A DNA stretch of 64,000 nucleotides from a virus, in IMG/VR virus record IMGVR_UViG_3300008624_001193, positions 1-64,000 of that record; one strand, given 5' to 3'. Positions 57,856 to 64,000 of this stretch are shown piece after piece (the stretch's first letter is position 1; each line of letters starts with the position of its first letter). The notes under the pieces were generated by a model. It did not search any database, was not told the origin of the DNA, and was given only the letters and a program-made list of their open reading frames with translations. The position numbers and the translations under genes were made by a program.

Positions 57856-58648
57856 TGTATTTTTTTGGAATTCTATTATTTTGTAATTTTTTTATAGGAT
57901 CTTGTGCAAAATCTTCTATTTTAGTTCTATGTTTTATATTTAATATTTCTAATTCCTGTTCGCCTTCAATTTCTATTGGTACATTATTTTCAAATTCATA
58001 GTCTGTTCGTACAAAAGGAATTATTTGCATCAAAGGTTGGCCTTGATTTAATTTAATTGTTACATTTGGTTTATTCAATTTAATAAAACAATTAACTTCT
58101 TTGTTTGGCAAATGATCAATGTCTGCATCAATGATGCCTGGTACAACTGTAAAATCACTATTAATATGATAAAATGGGGTTGTATAAAATAAACTAACAC
58201 CTTTAGGTACATTAGCATACCAAGGCGTATTTAATTTTATTAAATTGGAACAGCCATCTTCTAAAAACGGTACGCCTTTAGCTTGTTGATAGTCGTGCAT
58301 TTCCACAGGTTTACTTATAGTATTATTAATTATATCTGGTAACATAGAATCCCATCCTCGATTACTTTCACTCCTGCCATCGTCATGAAATCTAAAACAC
58401 ATATCGGTCCACATAGGCAGAATATACCCCGCTCTCATATGATCAAAGATACCTGGACACCCTTTTGCTGTTGGTTGAGGAGGCGCTTCAGGTTCATGTT
58501 GATACATTTTATCTAAATGAGTATGCCAACTAGGTTTAAAATCTACTGCTGGTCTAATAGGCCATGCATGAGCTAACAATTTATATATTTTTTGCTCATC
58601 TACAGTAGTACCTCTACTAGGATAAAATTCTATTTTATGTGTTTCCAT
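57848..58648 (-). CDS. Unknown protein, paralog of 55312-56013
   Basis: A 266-residue protein. The shared core (KGCPGIFDHMRAGYILPMW, PLMQIIPFVR) resembles the 55312 gene. The N-terminal part carries PAVDFKPSWHTHLDKM, and the C-terminal tail is longer. I cannot name the family; a catalytic His/Asp set is possible. It follows tRNA-Arg and precedes the GT9-like gene. Confidence 0.55.
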   Translation of the reverse strand: METHKIEFYPSRGTTVDEQKIYKLLAHAWPIRPAVDFKPSWHTHLDKMYQHEPEAPPQPTAKGCPGIFDHMRAGYILPMWTDMCFRFHDDGRSESNRGWDSMLPDIINNTISKPVEMHDYQQAKGVPFLEDGCSNLIKLNTPWYANVPKGVSLFYTTPFYHINSDFTVVPGIIDADIDHLPNKEVNCFIKLNKPNVTIKLNQGQPLMQIIPFVRTDYEFENNVPIEIEGEQELEILNIKHRTKIEDFAQDPIKKLQNNRIPKKYNV

Positions 58649-58658
58649 ATTTTCCTTG

Positions 58659-58733
58659 TGGTACCCCGACTAGGAATCGAACCTAGATCAATGGCTTAGA
58701 AGGCCATTGCTCTATCCATTGAGCTACCGGGGC
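58659..58733 (-). tRNA. tRNA-Arg (TCT)
   Basis: On the minus strand GCCCCGG pairs with TCGGGGT (G-U at end pairs), then A and encoded CCA. D arm GCTC...GAGC, anticodon arm ATGGC-CTTCTAA-GCCAT with anticodon TCT, T arm CTAGG-TTCGATT-CCTAG. The first ten bases overlap the end of the 58724-59278 gene, whose stop TAG lies at tRNA bases 8-10. Confidence 0.93.
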
Positions 58734-59278
58734 AATACGTATTCCATATCCGCCGCTACAATAAACCTATTATCGTAACTTTGTAATATGCCTGGCCTAT
58801 GCCAATAATAACTATCGTAAACTACCCACTTGCCTATACATGGTTCGACCCATGTTCGTTTCTTTTTACCTACACCATTTGGTGCAAATTCTGTTCCTGC
58901 CTTTTTAAAGTCATCTACATCTTCTGGTATATGTACATAATATATACCACTTAATAACTTATGCTCTCGTTTATGATCATGATTATGCCAAAGATTTTTT
59001 CTGTCTTCTGGATATTCTAACGATGTCATGTAACTCCAAGATTGAACTTTACTTATTTGTGCTTCTTTTTCTAAATAGAAAAAACATGCACTATAAAAGC
59101 TCATTCTAAGTTTTAACCAATGTATTCCTGGTAATGTAAAGACATCAAAATTTGTTTGGTAACGTGGACTATTGGTATAATATTTTCCTTCATTAATAGA
59201 TGCTTTGACATCTTTGCATATGTTTTTGCGATCTTTTTCGGTGATTAAACTTGTATAATCAAATACTTTATATTTCAT
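58724..59278 (-). CDS. 2OG-Fe(II) oxygenase
   Basis: A 184-residue 2OG-FeII_Oxy_5-like protein. LWHNHDHKREHKLLSGIYYV contains the H-x-D or H-x-H metal site and the S-G-I-Y-Y signature; CIGKWVVYDSYYWHRPGILQ gives the distal His; NRFIVAADMEY the Arg. The last codons and stop overlap tRNA-Arg by ten bases. Coupled to the 59275 gene. Substrate unknown. Confidence 0.78.
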   Translation of the reverse strand: MKYKVFDYTSLITEKDRKNICKDVKASINEGKYYTNSPRYQTNFDVFTLPGIHWLKLRMSFYSACFFYLEKEAQISKVQSWSYMTSLEYPEDRKNLWHNHDHKREHKLLSGIYYVHIPEDVDDFKKAGTEFAPNGVGKKKRTWVEPCIGKWVVYDSYYWHRPGILQSYDNRFIVAADMEYVLPR

Positions 59279-59553
59279 ATTAATATTTTAAATTGTGCCG
59301 CATCTTTATAATCCCTAAACCGTACATTAAAATACCCTAAAAGATTACGAGAATATGACCATCGCTTTTCAGCAGGACCATATTCTTTAGTCATAAATTT
59401 TACAAAATTCTTAAAAAATCGTTTTTCGTTATCTGGCCATTGTTTTAAGAGAGTAAAAGAATGGGTAAATTTAACTTCACCCAAATTTTGATATATAATT
59501 ACATCAAATTTTACGAAGGCATTTGAAAAAGTGCTTTTACCCATGGAGGACAT
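59275..59553 (-). CDS. Small hypothetical protein
   Basis: A 92-residue protein (start at the ATG after GAGAA-CACA). KFDVIIYQNLGEVKFTHSF and GYFNVRFRDYKDAAQF suggest a small alpha/beta fold with basic/aromatic surface. The start lies inside the PRTase gene by about 40 bases. No family recognised. Confidence 0.45.
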   Translation of the reverse strand: MSSMGKSTFSNAFVKFDVIIYQNLGEVKFTHSFTLLKQWPDNEKRFFKNFVKFMTKEYGPAEKRWSYSRNLLGYFNVRFRDYKDAAQFKILI

Positions 59554-59891
59554 TGTGTTCTCGCAAATACTACCCAACCAATTGCAGTAAAAGGTCTACG
59601 ATTGCGTTGGTATTGTGATAAAAAATATTCCATAGATCCGCCTGTCGTTAACACATCATCGACTATACAAATCGGATCTCCTTCTTTGCCTGTTGCATGT
59701 TCATTAAGTAAATCACCTAATTTAACACCACCTCTAGGAATACCTACTGCCTCTCTAAACGGTGGTGTTATTTCCATTATCATTTTTTTAATGGTAAACC
59801 AGTCTTGCTCACTTAAGGCATCCATTTCTATTTTCCAAGTTAAATTTAACCCGGAATGTGATTTAAAATTTACTGATTGAAATAAATCCAT
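59511..59891 (-). CDS. Short phosphoribosyltransferase (PyrE-like motif)
   Basis: A 126-residue PRTase. ICIVDDVLTTGGSMEYF is the PRPP-binding motif with the T-T-G-G-S order seen in orotate PRTase. VGIPRGGVKLGDLL is the PPi loop. It is shorter than PyrE (about 210 residues), so only the core may be present. With PyrF in the same genome an OMP-forming role is tempting. Competence signals (ComF-like) use the same fold, so the substrate is open. Confidence 0.65.
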   Translation of the reverse strand: MDLFQSVNFKSHSGLNLTWKIEMDALSEQDWFTIKKMIMEITPPFREAVGIPRGGVKLGDLLNEHATGKEGDPICIVDDVLTTGGSMEYFLSQYQRNRRPFTAIGWVVFARTQCPPWVKALFQMPS

Positions 59892-60067
59892 TACATTGAA
59901 TTTTTCTTTTCTTGAATCTCAGCTCGTCGATGCTTTGATAATTTACCAATTTCGCCCAATGCCTTGCGGGCTCTAGTGGCCGCGGCTTTTACACCTTTGT
60001 CTTCCCACTTTTCATGTTCTGCTATATAAGCATTAAAATTTTCTACTATTTGTTCATGTATTGACAT
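59891..60067 (-). CDS. Small basic histone-H1-like protein
   Basis: A 58-residue protein with KAAATRARKALGEIGKLSK and RRAEIQEKKNSM, a helical Lys/Arg/Ala pattern seen in small histone-like proteins of viruses. It probably binds nucleic acid. Its stop overlaps the PRTase start (TAATG). The 184-base gap between annotated neighbours is filled by this gene. Confidence 0.6.
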   Translation of the reverse strand: MSIHEQIVENFNAYIAEHEKWEDKGVKAAATRARKALGEIGKLSKHRRAEIQEKKNSM

Positions 60068-60075
60068 ATTTTCTC

Positions 60076-60477
60076 CTAATTATCATAGTTTGTTTGGTCT
60101 GAATAACCTTTTTTATCTCTATCTACTTTATGAACACCAGGTAAGTAAAGTTCGTCTACTTCCATGGCTTCTCCTTTTATATCATCACGTTGACCTTGAT
60201 CCCAGCCCATATCGCGAGCTGATTTATCAAGAGTTGTATCTTCAAACGTTTTATTACCTTGTCCCCAAGGATTATGATAACTATCTTTTTCCCATCCTGG
60301 TCCTGCAAAATGAAACGATGTTTTATTTGCTGATAGTTTTTCTAGCTCTCCGTCACAACTATAGGGTATAGGACCATCTGCGACGGCTCTACATTCAGTT
60401 AGTGGTGGGTCAGAGAACTTTTGAATTTCTTCAAATTTATTGTTGCATTTTTTACAGCGATAAACGTATATTGGCAT
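60076..60477 (-). CDS. FmdB-like zinc-ribbon protein
   Basis: A 133-residue protein. MPIYVYRCKKCNNKFEEIQK and SDPPLTECRAV through CDGELEKL correspond to the FmdB family zinc ribbon (C-x-x-C, later C...C). FHFAGPGWEKDSY is also found in FmdB homologs. The C-terminal 60 residues are an acidic extension. Role may be regulatory or nucleic-acid-binding. It precedes the holin-like gene's stop by one base. Confidence 0.75.
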   Translation of the reverse strand: MPIYVYRCKKCNNKFEEIQKFSDPPLTECRAVADGPIPYSCDGELEKLSANKTSFHFAGPGWEKDSYHNPWGQGNKTFEDTTLDKSARDMGWDQGQRDDIKGEAMEVDELYLPGVHKVDRDKKGYSDQTNYDN

Positions 60478-60478
60478 A

Positions 60479-60943
60479 TTATTTGTTAAGTTGCTTTATT
60501 TTAGGCATTGCCCTAGATCCAAACCAAAAACTAATGATAGCGGCAAATAATGCTTCTGTTTGATCATCCCATACAACTTCAAGAGTTGCATTTAGATCGC
60601 TTCCATTTTTAATGGCTTGATATACTAAAGTAACTTTAACTCCGATAAATGTTAAAAAGAATACATAAGTTATAAACGGTCTTACAAATGCTCGTAATGC
60701 ATTTATAAATCCCGGTTGACTTCCTAATGCGGCGTCATGTGCTAACAACATTTTTTGTTCTTCAAAGTCTTTCTTTGCATCGAACAATTTTATGTCTAAA
60801 TCAACACCTTCTTTTTTTGCTTGTAATTGAAGTTTAAATTCTTCTGTTTTTTGTTTTTTTTCTTCTTTGTCTTTAAAATAGTCTATTACGCTAGGAACTG
60901 CTGATCCAGCAAAGCCTAATAAACTTCCTAATACTGTAAGCAT
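60479..60943 (-). CDS. Holin-like membrane protein
   Basis: A 154-residue protein with a hydrophobic N-terminus (LGSLLGFAGSAVPSVI), a charged helical stretch (EEKKQKTEEFKLQLQAKKEG), and two membrane segments (VRPFITYVFFLTFIGVKVTL and LFAAIISFWFGSRAMP). It resembles the GTA_holin_3TM type. Preceded by TATAAATA at 60971-60978, which fits a late lysis gene. No lysozyme is adjacent; the M15 peptidase is at 21 kb. Confidence 0.62.
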   Translation of the reverse strand: MLTVLGSLLGFAGSAVPSVIDYFKDKEEKKQKTEEFKLQLQAKKEGVDLDIKLFDAKKDFEEQKMLLAHDAALGSQPGFINALRAFVRPFITYVFFLTFIGVKVTLVYQAIKNGSDLNATLEVVWDDQTEALFAAIISFWFGSRAMPKIKQLNK

Positions 60944-60965
60944 GTTAACCTTTATAATTACTCTG

Positions 60966-61541
60966 TTAATTATTTATATTATTAAAAACTGTTTTTTTCA
61001 TTAAAAGCCTGCATATGATGTTTATTCGCATGGAAAAGTATATATGACTAGGTCCTTTTCCATAATGTAATATACTTCCGTCTATGACAATTGCTCTATT
61101 ATATTTTGGAATAAAAACTTTACCTGTATACTCATCATCTGTTAATAAAATGGTTTCTCCTCCCCATGACGGAGCCCATTTCTTTTCCATAAGTACAGGA
61201 TATATAAAAGAATATTCTGTATAATCATCTACGTTTTCTACTGTATTTCCTAATAATACACCCAATTCTGCTTTATTTGATTTATCAAGATGTGGTGTAC
61301 TGTCCAATCCTTTTGTTTGGCCGTTAGCAAATATAGATGAAATATAAACATCATCCCATAAGGCATGAACTTTATCTTCAAATAAATTCCAGATAGGTGT
61401 ATGTTTTAAAGTGGATTTCCAAAAAGGGGGGCAAATGTCATCGGGCTTATTTCCATAAACCCAATGAGAAGTTTTAAAATATTCTATAACATCTGTTGCT
61501 TGTGATTCAGATAATAAATCATCTAGTATTTTGTATTGCAA
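60966..61541 (-). CDS. 2OG-Fe(II) oxygenase
   Basis: A 191-residue protein. STPHLDKSNKAELG gives H-x-D, SWGGETILL is the mid-core G-G-E-T segment, and YNRAIVIDGSILHYGKGP supplies the distal His with RIN as the Arg. This is the phytanoyl/PKHD-like type found in phages. The C-terminal LLMKKTVFNNINN is basic. Its stop lies just upstream of the late box for the holin-like gene. Confidence 0.78.
   Translation of the reverse strand: MQYKILDDLLSESQATDVIEYFKTSHWVYGNKPDDICPPFWKSTLKHTPIWNLFEDKVHALWDDVYISSIFANGQTKGLDSTPHLDKSNKAELGVLLGNTVENVDDYTEYSFIYPVLMEKKWAPSWGGETILLTDDEYTGKVFIPKYNRAIVIDGSILHYGKGPSHIYFSMRINIICRLLMKKTVFNNINN
60971..60978 (-). promoter_or_regulatory. T4 late promoter consensus TATAAATA
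   Basis: The minus strand reads TATAAATA, exact T4 late consensus, about 28-35 bases before the holin-like gene. It lies in the last codons of the upstream oxygenase. Good support for T4-like late transcription (gp33/gp55-type), although those factors are not in this window. Confidence 0.6.
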
Positions 61542-61975
61542 TAGTCTCTCTTGTATATATCTATATGTGGTGCCGTTGCCACTCTACCTGTTTTCTTATT
61601 ATAAAAATGAAGTTGCATTAAATACACAGGAATTTCATAATGCGGAGGACAATCCCAATCTATCACATTATTTTTATCTTGAACATAATGGGCTAACTCA
61701 TGTACAAGATCTGCTTGATATTCTACAATTGAATAATCGTTGAATTTCATATAAATCACACCTCCATAATAAAATCCTCGTATTTCTGTAGTTCCTTGGG
61801 CCAATGAACCATTACGTTTTTCAAATTCTTTTAGTAATTTTCTTTCCGACATCATTACTATTTTAGGTACTGGTAAATCAAAACCCATATTACAAAAATT
61901 TTGTGATTCATGGACCCCTGGTACATTGCAGTTTGCCTGCATCCACATCATTATTCCAATTGCTAGTGATTTCAT
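61523..61975 (-). CDS. Secreted zincin-like metallopeptidase
   Basis: A 150-residue protein with a short signal-like N-terminus (MKSLAIGIMMWMQANC) and ADLVHELAHYVQDKN, an H-E-x-x-H zinc motif. A third ligand (E or H) could be in PPHYEIPVYLMQLHF. Overlap of 19 bases with the oxygenase start. It may act in the periplasm on peptides or peptidoglycan. Family unnamed. Confidence 0.6.
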   Translation of the reverse strand: MKSLAIGIMMWMQANCNVPGVHESQNFCNMGFDLPVPKIVMMSERKLLKEFEKRNGSLAQGTTEIRGFYYGGVIYMKFNDYSIVEYQADLVHELAHYVQDKNNVIDWDCPPHYEIPVYLMQLHFYNKKTGRVATAPHIDIYKRDYCNTKY

Positions 61976-61985
61976 GTTATTTTCT

Positions 61986-62213
61986 CTATATTAATGTTAC
62001 TGGAAAGGAATAGGGCGAATGAAGTTTTACCAACTTGTTCAACATGCAATAAACAAAATGCAACAAACATTGACCGGCCTGGGAGCAACTCATCAACAAA
62101 CACATCAAAGTTTTTCTTATCCCAGGAGCAATCCTTCTGTCGTAAAGTTCATCCATTGTTGCCACCAATTTGGTGTAGTAGTCGATGCCACTCCGTTCGC
62201 CCAGCCGACTCAA
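61986..62213 (-). CDS. Small protein with TTG start, tentative
   Basis: A 75-residue reading (MSRLGERSGIDYYTKLVATM...), with GAGGG six bases before a TTG that overlaps the previous stop as TTGA. The latter half has Cys residues and hydrophobic character. Base composition is less AT-rich. It fills a 234-base gap. Real gene is likely but start is uncertain. Confidence 0.42.
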   Translation of the reverse strand: MSRLGERSGIDYYTKLVATMDELYDRRIAPGIRKTLMCLLMSCSQAGQCLLHFVYCMLNKLVKLHSPYSFPVTLI

Positions 62214-62773
62214 AGTAGTCCCTCATCGCTGAGTAACTGCTCCTCATCAGCAGAAAGTTCTATGGTTCGCTTAACATTTACTTCAAGAATTACATCATTA
62301 AGATCTTGAAAATTCTTTTTAAGAGTTTTAACTGTTTGTTTAAACTCTTTGATGTCGTCTTTATCAAAGACATTAGTACTAAAAGAATCTCTACCGTACC
62401 TAGATTCTTCGCCTCGTTCTTTAAGTTTCTCTATTCGTTGCCTAACTTCAAATAAGTCCGGTCGAGGTTTTCGTTCACATAAATTAGTATAAAGATTAAT
62501 ACATGCTTTAATGCGTTCTTGTTCTGCAAGCATTTTATTAACATCCCATTTGGCGTTAACTATTCCGGTTTTTGCTCGCAATGAATACAATACACTTAAT
62601 AGATTTTGTTTATAAACTATGTTGTCTGTAACTTCTTTAAGTTGAGTTTCAATGACCTGTTTAGGATCATTGTATTCATTTATTTCAATGTCTGTATCTA
62701 TCTCAATAGCATGAACTCGTTGAAATAGTTCTTTTTGAATTGCTGATGATTTTCTAAGATTGATTTTTGTCAT
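62210..62773 (-). CDS. Helical protein, DIP1984/septicolysin-like
   Basis: A 187-residue almost all-helical protein. LLSVLYSLRAKTG and DIKEFKQTVKTLKKNFQDLNDVI resemble the DIP1984 (septicolysin-like) family pattern of paired coiled coils. The promoter at 62892-62920 lies upstream. The family role is uncertain. I would treat it as an unnamed helical protein if the resemblance is not confirmed. Confidence 0.5.
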   Translation of the reverse strand: MTKINLRKSSAIQKELFQRVHAIEIDTDIEINEYNDPKQVIETQLKEVTDNIVYKQNLLSVLYSLRAKTGIVNAKWDVNKMLAEQERIKACINLYTNLCERKPRPDLFEVRQRIEKLKERGEESRYGRDSFSTNVFDKDDIKEFKQTVKTLKKNFQDLNDVILEVNVKRTIELSADEEQLLSDEGLL

Positions 62774-62924
62774 TTTGTTTCTCCAGTATTAGCCTAATCT
62801 TTTCTTTAGTAGCCTGAATATCTTGTCTAACAATTATTCGTTCTGACATGATTTCCTGTCTAAAAAGTTCTTTTTCTAACTCTTTTAAACTATTATACAG
62901 GAATTCTAGTTCATTGTCAACCAT
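62754..62924 (-). CDS. Small coiled-coil protein overlapping a promoter
   Basis: A 56-residue acidic helical protein (MVDNELEFLYNSLKELEKEL...). Its first codons contain a consensus promoter, so it may be a real gene with an internal promoter or the start of the downstream transcript's leader. The helical heptads support a real protein. Confidence 0.45.
   Translation of the reverse strand: MVDNELEFLYNSLKELEKELFRQEIMSERIIVRQDIQATKEKIRLILEKQNDKNQS
62892..62920 (-). promoter_or_regulatory. Consensus sigma70-type promoter inside a small gene
   Basis: On the minus strand TTGACA (62915-62920) and TATAAT (62892-62897) are separated by 17 bases, fully consensus. It sits in the first ten codons of the 56-residue gene and would serve the 187-residue helical gene. 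Confidence 0.75.
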
Positions 62925-62929
62925 TTTCT

Positions 62930-63106
62930 TCAATAATGTACTCGTCTTATAAAGGTTTCATTATAATGGCATCGAGGACACATTTGTCCTGCACCTTCAA
63001 TGTAACCCAATCTGCTATCAATATGATCGCTTGTTTTATACTTTGTTTCTTTACCACAACTAACACATAATTCTACTTCTTCTTCTTCCGTACTTGAACT
63101 ATCCAT
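62930..63106 (-). CDS. Small zinc-ribbon protein
   Basis: A 58-residue protein with ELCVSCGKETKYK and GQMCPRCHYNE, two C-x-x-C pairs as in zinc ribbons. It starts in a GGCAAAGG context and overlaps the 52-residue gene. May bind nucleic acids. Unknown function. Confidence 0.55.
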   Translation of the reverse strand: MDSSSTEEEEVELCVSCGKETKYKTSDHIDSRLGYIEGAGQMCPRCHYNETFIRRVHY

Positions 63107-63231
63107 CCTTTGCCTCCGTCTGGTGGTATGTAAGATAATCGTGTTATGATTTCTAATTCTTCTTCTAATCCACTGCTTCTTAAATGTTTTATTACTGTAA
63201 TTGATTCATATTCTTTATTTGCCTTGGCCAC
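63073..63231 (-). CDS. Small protein, GTG start
   Basis: A 52-residue protein (first codons GTG-GCC-AAG) with a helical start and PPDGGKGWIVQVRKKK end. GTG lies inside the preceding basic gene. Coupled by overlap at both ends. Unknown function. Confidence 0.45.
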   Translation of the reverse strand: MAKANKEYESITVIKHLRSSGLEEELEIITRLSYIPPDGGKGWIVQVRKKKK

Positions 63232-63343
63232 GATACCGTTTCCAGTTTTTCCTTTTGTGCTTGTTTAAAGGTCTTGACGACCGAGATCTACCTATGCTTG
63301 TTTTTTTAGGTGTTGTAGTTTTTTTCTTAACTTTTATTATCAT
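63215..63343 (-). CDS. 42-residue highly basic protein
   Basis: A Lys/Arg/Thr/Ser-rich protein (MIIKVKKKTTTPKKTSIGRS...), likely nucleic-acid-binding. TAATG joint with the upstream gene. Unknown function. Confidence 0.45.
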   Translation of the reverse strand: MIIKVKKKTTTPKKTSIGRSRSSRPLNKHKRKNWKRYRGQGK

Positions 63344-63510
63344 TATATTTCTCTTGTTTTATAAACAGTCCCATCATCATAAAACCATATTTCTTTTATT
63401 ATATGGCCTTTACCATAATAAGGTAATAATTTTTCTGCTATCTCTTTAGAATCGCATAACTCTACTCTTTTATTATTTGGCCAGTGAATTATTTCCCATT
63501 TTTGTTTCAT
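63343..63510 (-). CDS. Small hypothetical protein
   Basis: A 55-residue protein (MKQKWEIIHWPNNKRVELCD...). Strand-rich with KEIWFYDDGTVYKTREI end. TAATG joints with both neighbours. Function unknown. Confidence 0.5.
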   Translation of the reverse strand: MKQKWEIIHWPNNKRVELCDSKEIAEKLLPYYGKGHIIKEIWFYDDGTVYKTREI

Positions 63511-63716
63511 TACATATTGTGTCGCATTTTATATATTTGGGCTTCAGCATCTATAGGTGGATCGCCCCAATCTATATCTGTTGGATCTCCGCCCATATTT
63601 ACTTTAGCCCCACCTGCTTCTAATTTTCTTGCCCAATAATCCTCTAAACGGCAAGTTCGCAAATATTCTTCTATATCAACAGATGTTCGAGACATCTGAA
63701 TTTCTTCGTTACTCAT
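63510..63716 (-). CDS. Small hypothetical protein
   Basis: A 68-residue protein (MSNEEIQMSRTSVDIEEYL...), with helical first half (RLEDYWARKLEAGG) and DPPIDAEAQIYKM second half. Coupled. Function unknown. Confidence 0.5.
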   Translation of the reverse strand: MSNEEIQMSRTSVDIEEYLRTCRLEDYWARKLEAGGAKVNMGGDPTDIDWGDPPIDAEAQIYKMRHNM

Positions 63717-63789
63717 CTTTATATAAAGCCTTCATCCATAACCAAAAGGATACTGTACCTTCGTCACCTTCATGTCTTGTCCTTTTCAT
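63709..63789 (-). CDS. 26-residue possible micropeptide
   Basis: MKRTRHEGDEGTVSFWLWMK plus ALYKDE. Its ATG overlaps the previous stop as ATGA, and its end overlaps the 68-residue gene. Short, so low confidence. Confidence 0.3.
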   Translation of the reverse strand: MKRTRHEGDEGTVSFWLWMKALYKDE

Positions 63790-63935
63790 TCTGTTCCTTT
63801 TAACATTTGTTTTCTAGTTGAATGTCTAAATCTTTCTTTCATATTACCCATCCATCGGAAGGGTGTACATAGAGTACATCTTGGAATTCGTTTCCTCCAA
63901 GATTTAGACTTGCGTTTTCCTATCTTCTTCTTCAT
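63786..63935 (-). CDS. 49-residue basic Cys-containing protein
   Basis: A strongly basic protein (MKKKIGKRKSKSWRKRIPRC...) with C-x-x-C in RCTLCTP, perhaps a small nucleic-acid-binding protein. It overlaps the upstream partial gene by 32 bases. Function unknown. Confidence 0.42.
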   Translation of the reverse strand: MKKKIGKRKSKSWRKRIPRCTLCTPFRWMGNMKERFRHSTRKQMLKGTE

Positions 63936-64000
63936 ATTCTACCCATTGCATTAATTGTTCTTCACCTGTCCATTTGGCAGAAACTACTGGATAATTTTTC
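63904..64000 (-). CDS. Partial small protein at window edge
   Basis: The window end cuts a minus-strand frame. The last 32 codons read KNYPVVSAKWTGEEQLMQWV and so on, ending in RKTQV. The start lies beyond 64000. The product looks protein-like. Function unknown. Confidence 0.4.
   Translation of the reverse strand, partial: KNYPVVSAKWTGEEQLMQWVEYEEEDRKTQV

Noticed and set aside
62019-62309. Plus-strand 96-codon frame
   Set aside because: It is opposite to all other genes, Ser/Gln-rich and antisense to the 62210 gene and the TTG-start gene; no promoter on that strand.
1-64000. Plus-strand frames of 60-135 codons across the window
   Set aside because: All lie opposite credible minus-strand genes, lack ribosome sites, and are rich in S, L, F and I as expected for antisense of AT-rich coding DNA.
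1-64000. CRISPR arrays, insertion sequences, integrase or attachment sites
   Set aside because: No regularly spaced repeats, transposase or integrase motifs, or long terminal repeats were seen.

Overview
The window looks like part of the genome of a large, AT-rich, T4-like marine myovirus. A pelagiphage- or cyanophage-type virus is my best guess, but the host is inferred, not shown. The evidence is a T4-type replication set (family B DNA polymerase gp43, sliding clamp gp45, clamp-loader ATPase gp44, RNase H/flap exonuclease), very dense packing with ATGA or TAATG start/stop overlaps, consensus sigma70-type promoters with 17-base spacers, NATAAATA late-promoter-like boxes, and tRNAs. Every credible gene lies on the minus strand, so transcription runs from high to low coordinates. 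No photosynthesis genes are present. Terminase, portal, major capsid and tail-tube genes are not seen here.

Layout, low to high coordinate. (1) 0-9.5 kb: nucleotide and pterin metabolism: RNase H, QueE, a HIT protein, a phosphoribosyltransferase, FolE, a glycosyltransferase, orotidine-5'-phosphate decarboxylase, a QueD-like protein, small unknown proteins and an odd tRNA-like element. (2) 9.5-18.5 kb: a zincin, two 2OG-Fe(II)-oxygenase-like proteins, a DpdA-type transglycosylase, gp45, a half-size Na/Pi cotransporter, gp43, an SGNH hydrolase and a DsbA-like protein. (3) 18.4-21.7 kb: a 2OG oxygenase, a three-gene membrane cassette resembling ExbB/ExbD (MotA/MotB) channels, a BolA-like protein and an M15 peptidase. 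(4) 21.7-34.9 kb: a virion-protein block: a 1192-residue LysM/lytic-transglycosylase protein, a PD-(D/E)XK-like nuclease, a thermonuclease, an amidoligase, two nucleotidyltransferase-fold proteins and small basic proteins. Most carry short N-terminal leaders that look like T4 capsid-targeting sequences. (5) 34.9-38.2 kb: an AT-rich group with a methyltransferase, a radical SAM/SPASM-like enzyme and a paralogous pair. (6) 38.2-48.4 kb: ClpA-like unfoldase, peptide deformylase, gp44, RpiB, an AICAR transformylase, glycosyltransferases, an SGNH protein and a VOC protein. (7) 48.4-51.3 kb: an amino-acid-type periplasmic binding protein, a membrane-anchored c-type cytochrome-like protein, a small membrane protein, a Cys-cluster protein, tRNA-Tyr and tRNA-Trp. 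(8) 51.4-54 kb: two promoter-led runs of tiny genes. (9) 54-62 kb: five 2OG-Fe(II) oxygenases interleaved with a GT9-like glycosyltransferase, two paralogous unknowns, tRNA-Arg, a PRTase, a small basic protein, an FmdB-like protein, a holin candidate and a secreted zincin. (10) 62-64 kb: overlapping micro-ORFs.

How the genes may work together. FolE, the QueD-like protein, QueE and DpdA form most of a route that makes a 7-deazaguanine base and exchanges it into phage DNA; QueC is not visible. PyrF, two PRTases, RpiB and AICAR transformylase would steer host carbon toward PRPP and nucleotides. The leader-bearing proteins are candidates for packaging in the head and delivery with the DNA. The membrane cassettes (ExbB/ExbD-like; binding protein plus cytochrome) and the radical SAM group are the least explained parts and the best candidates for new biology. 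All functional calls come from motif recognition by eye. No database search was run.
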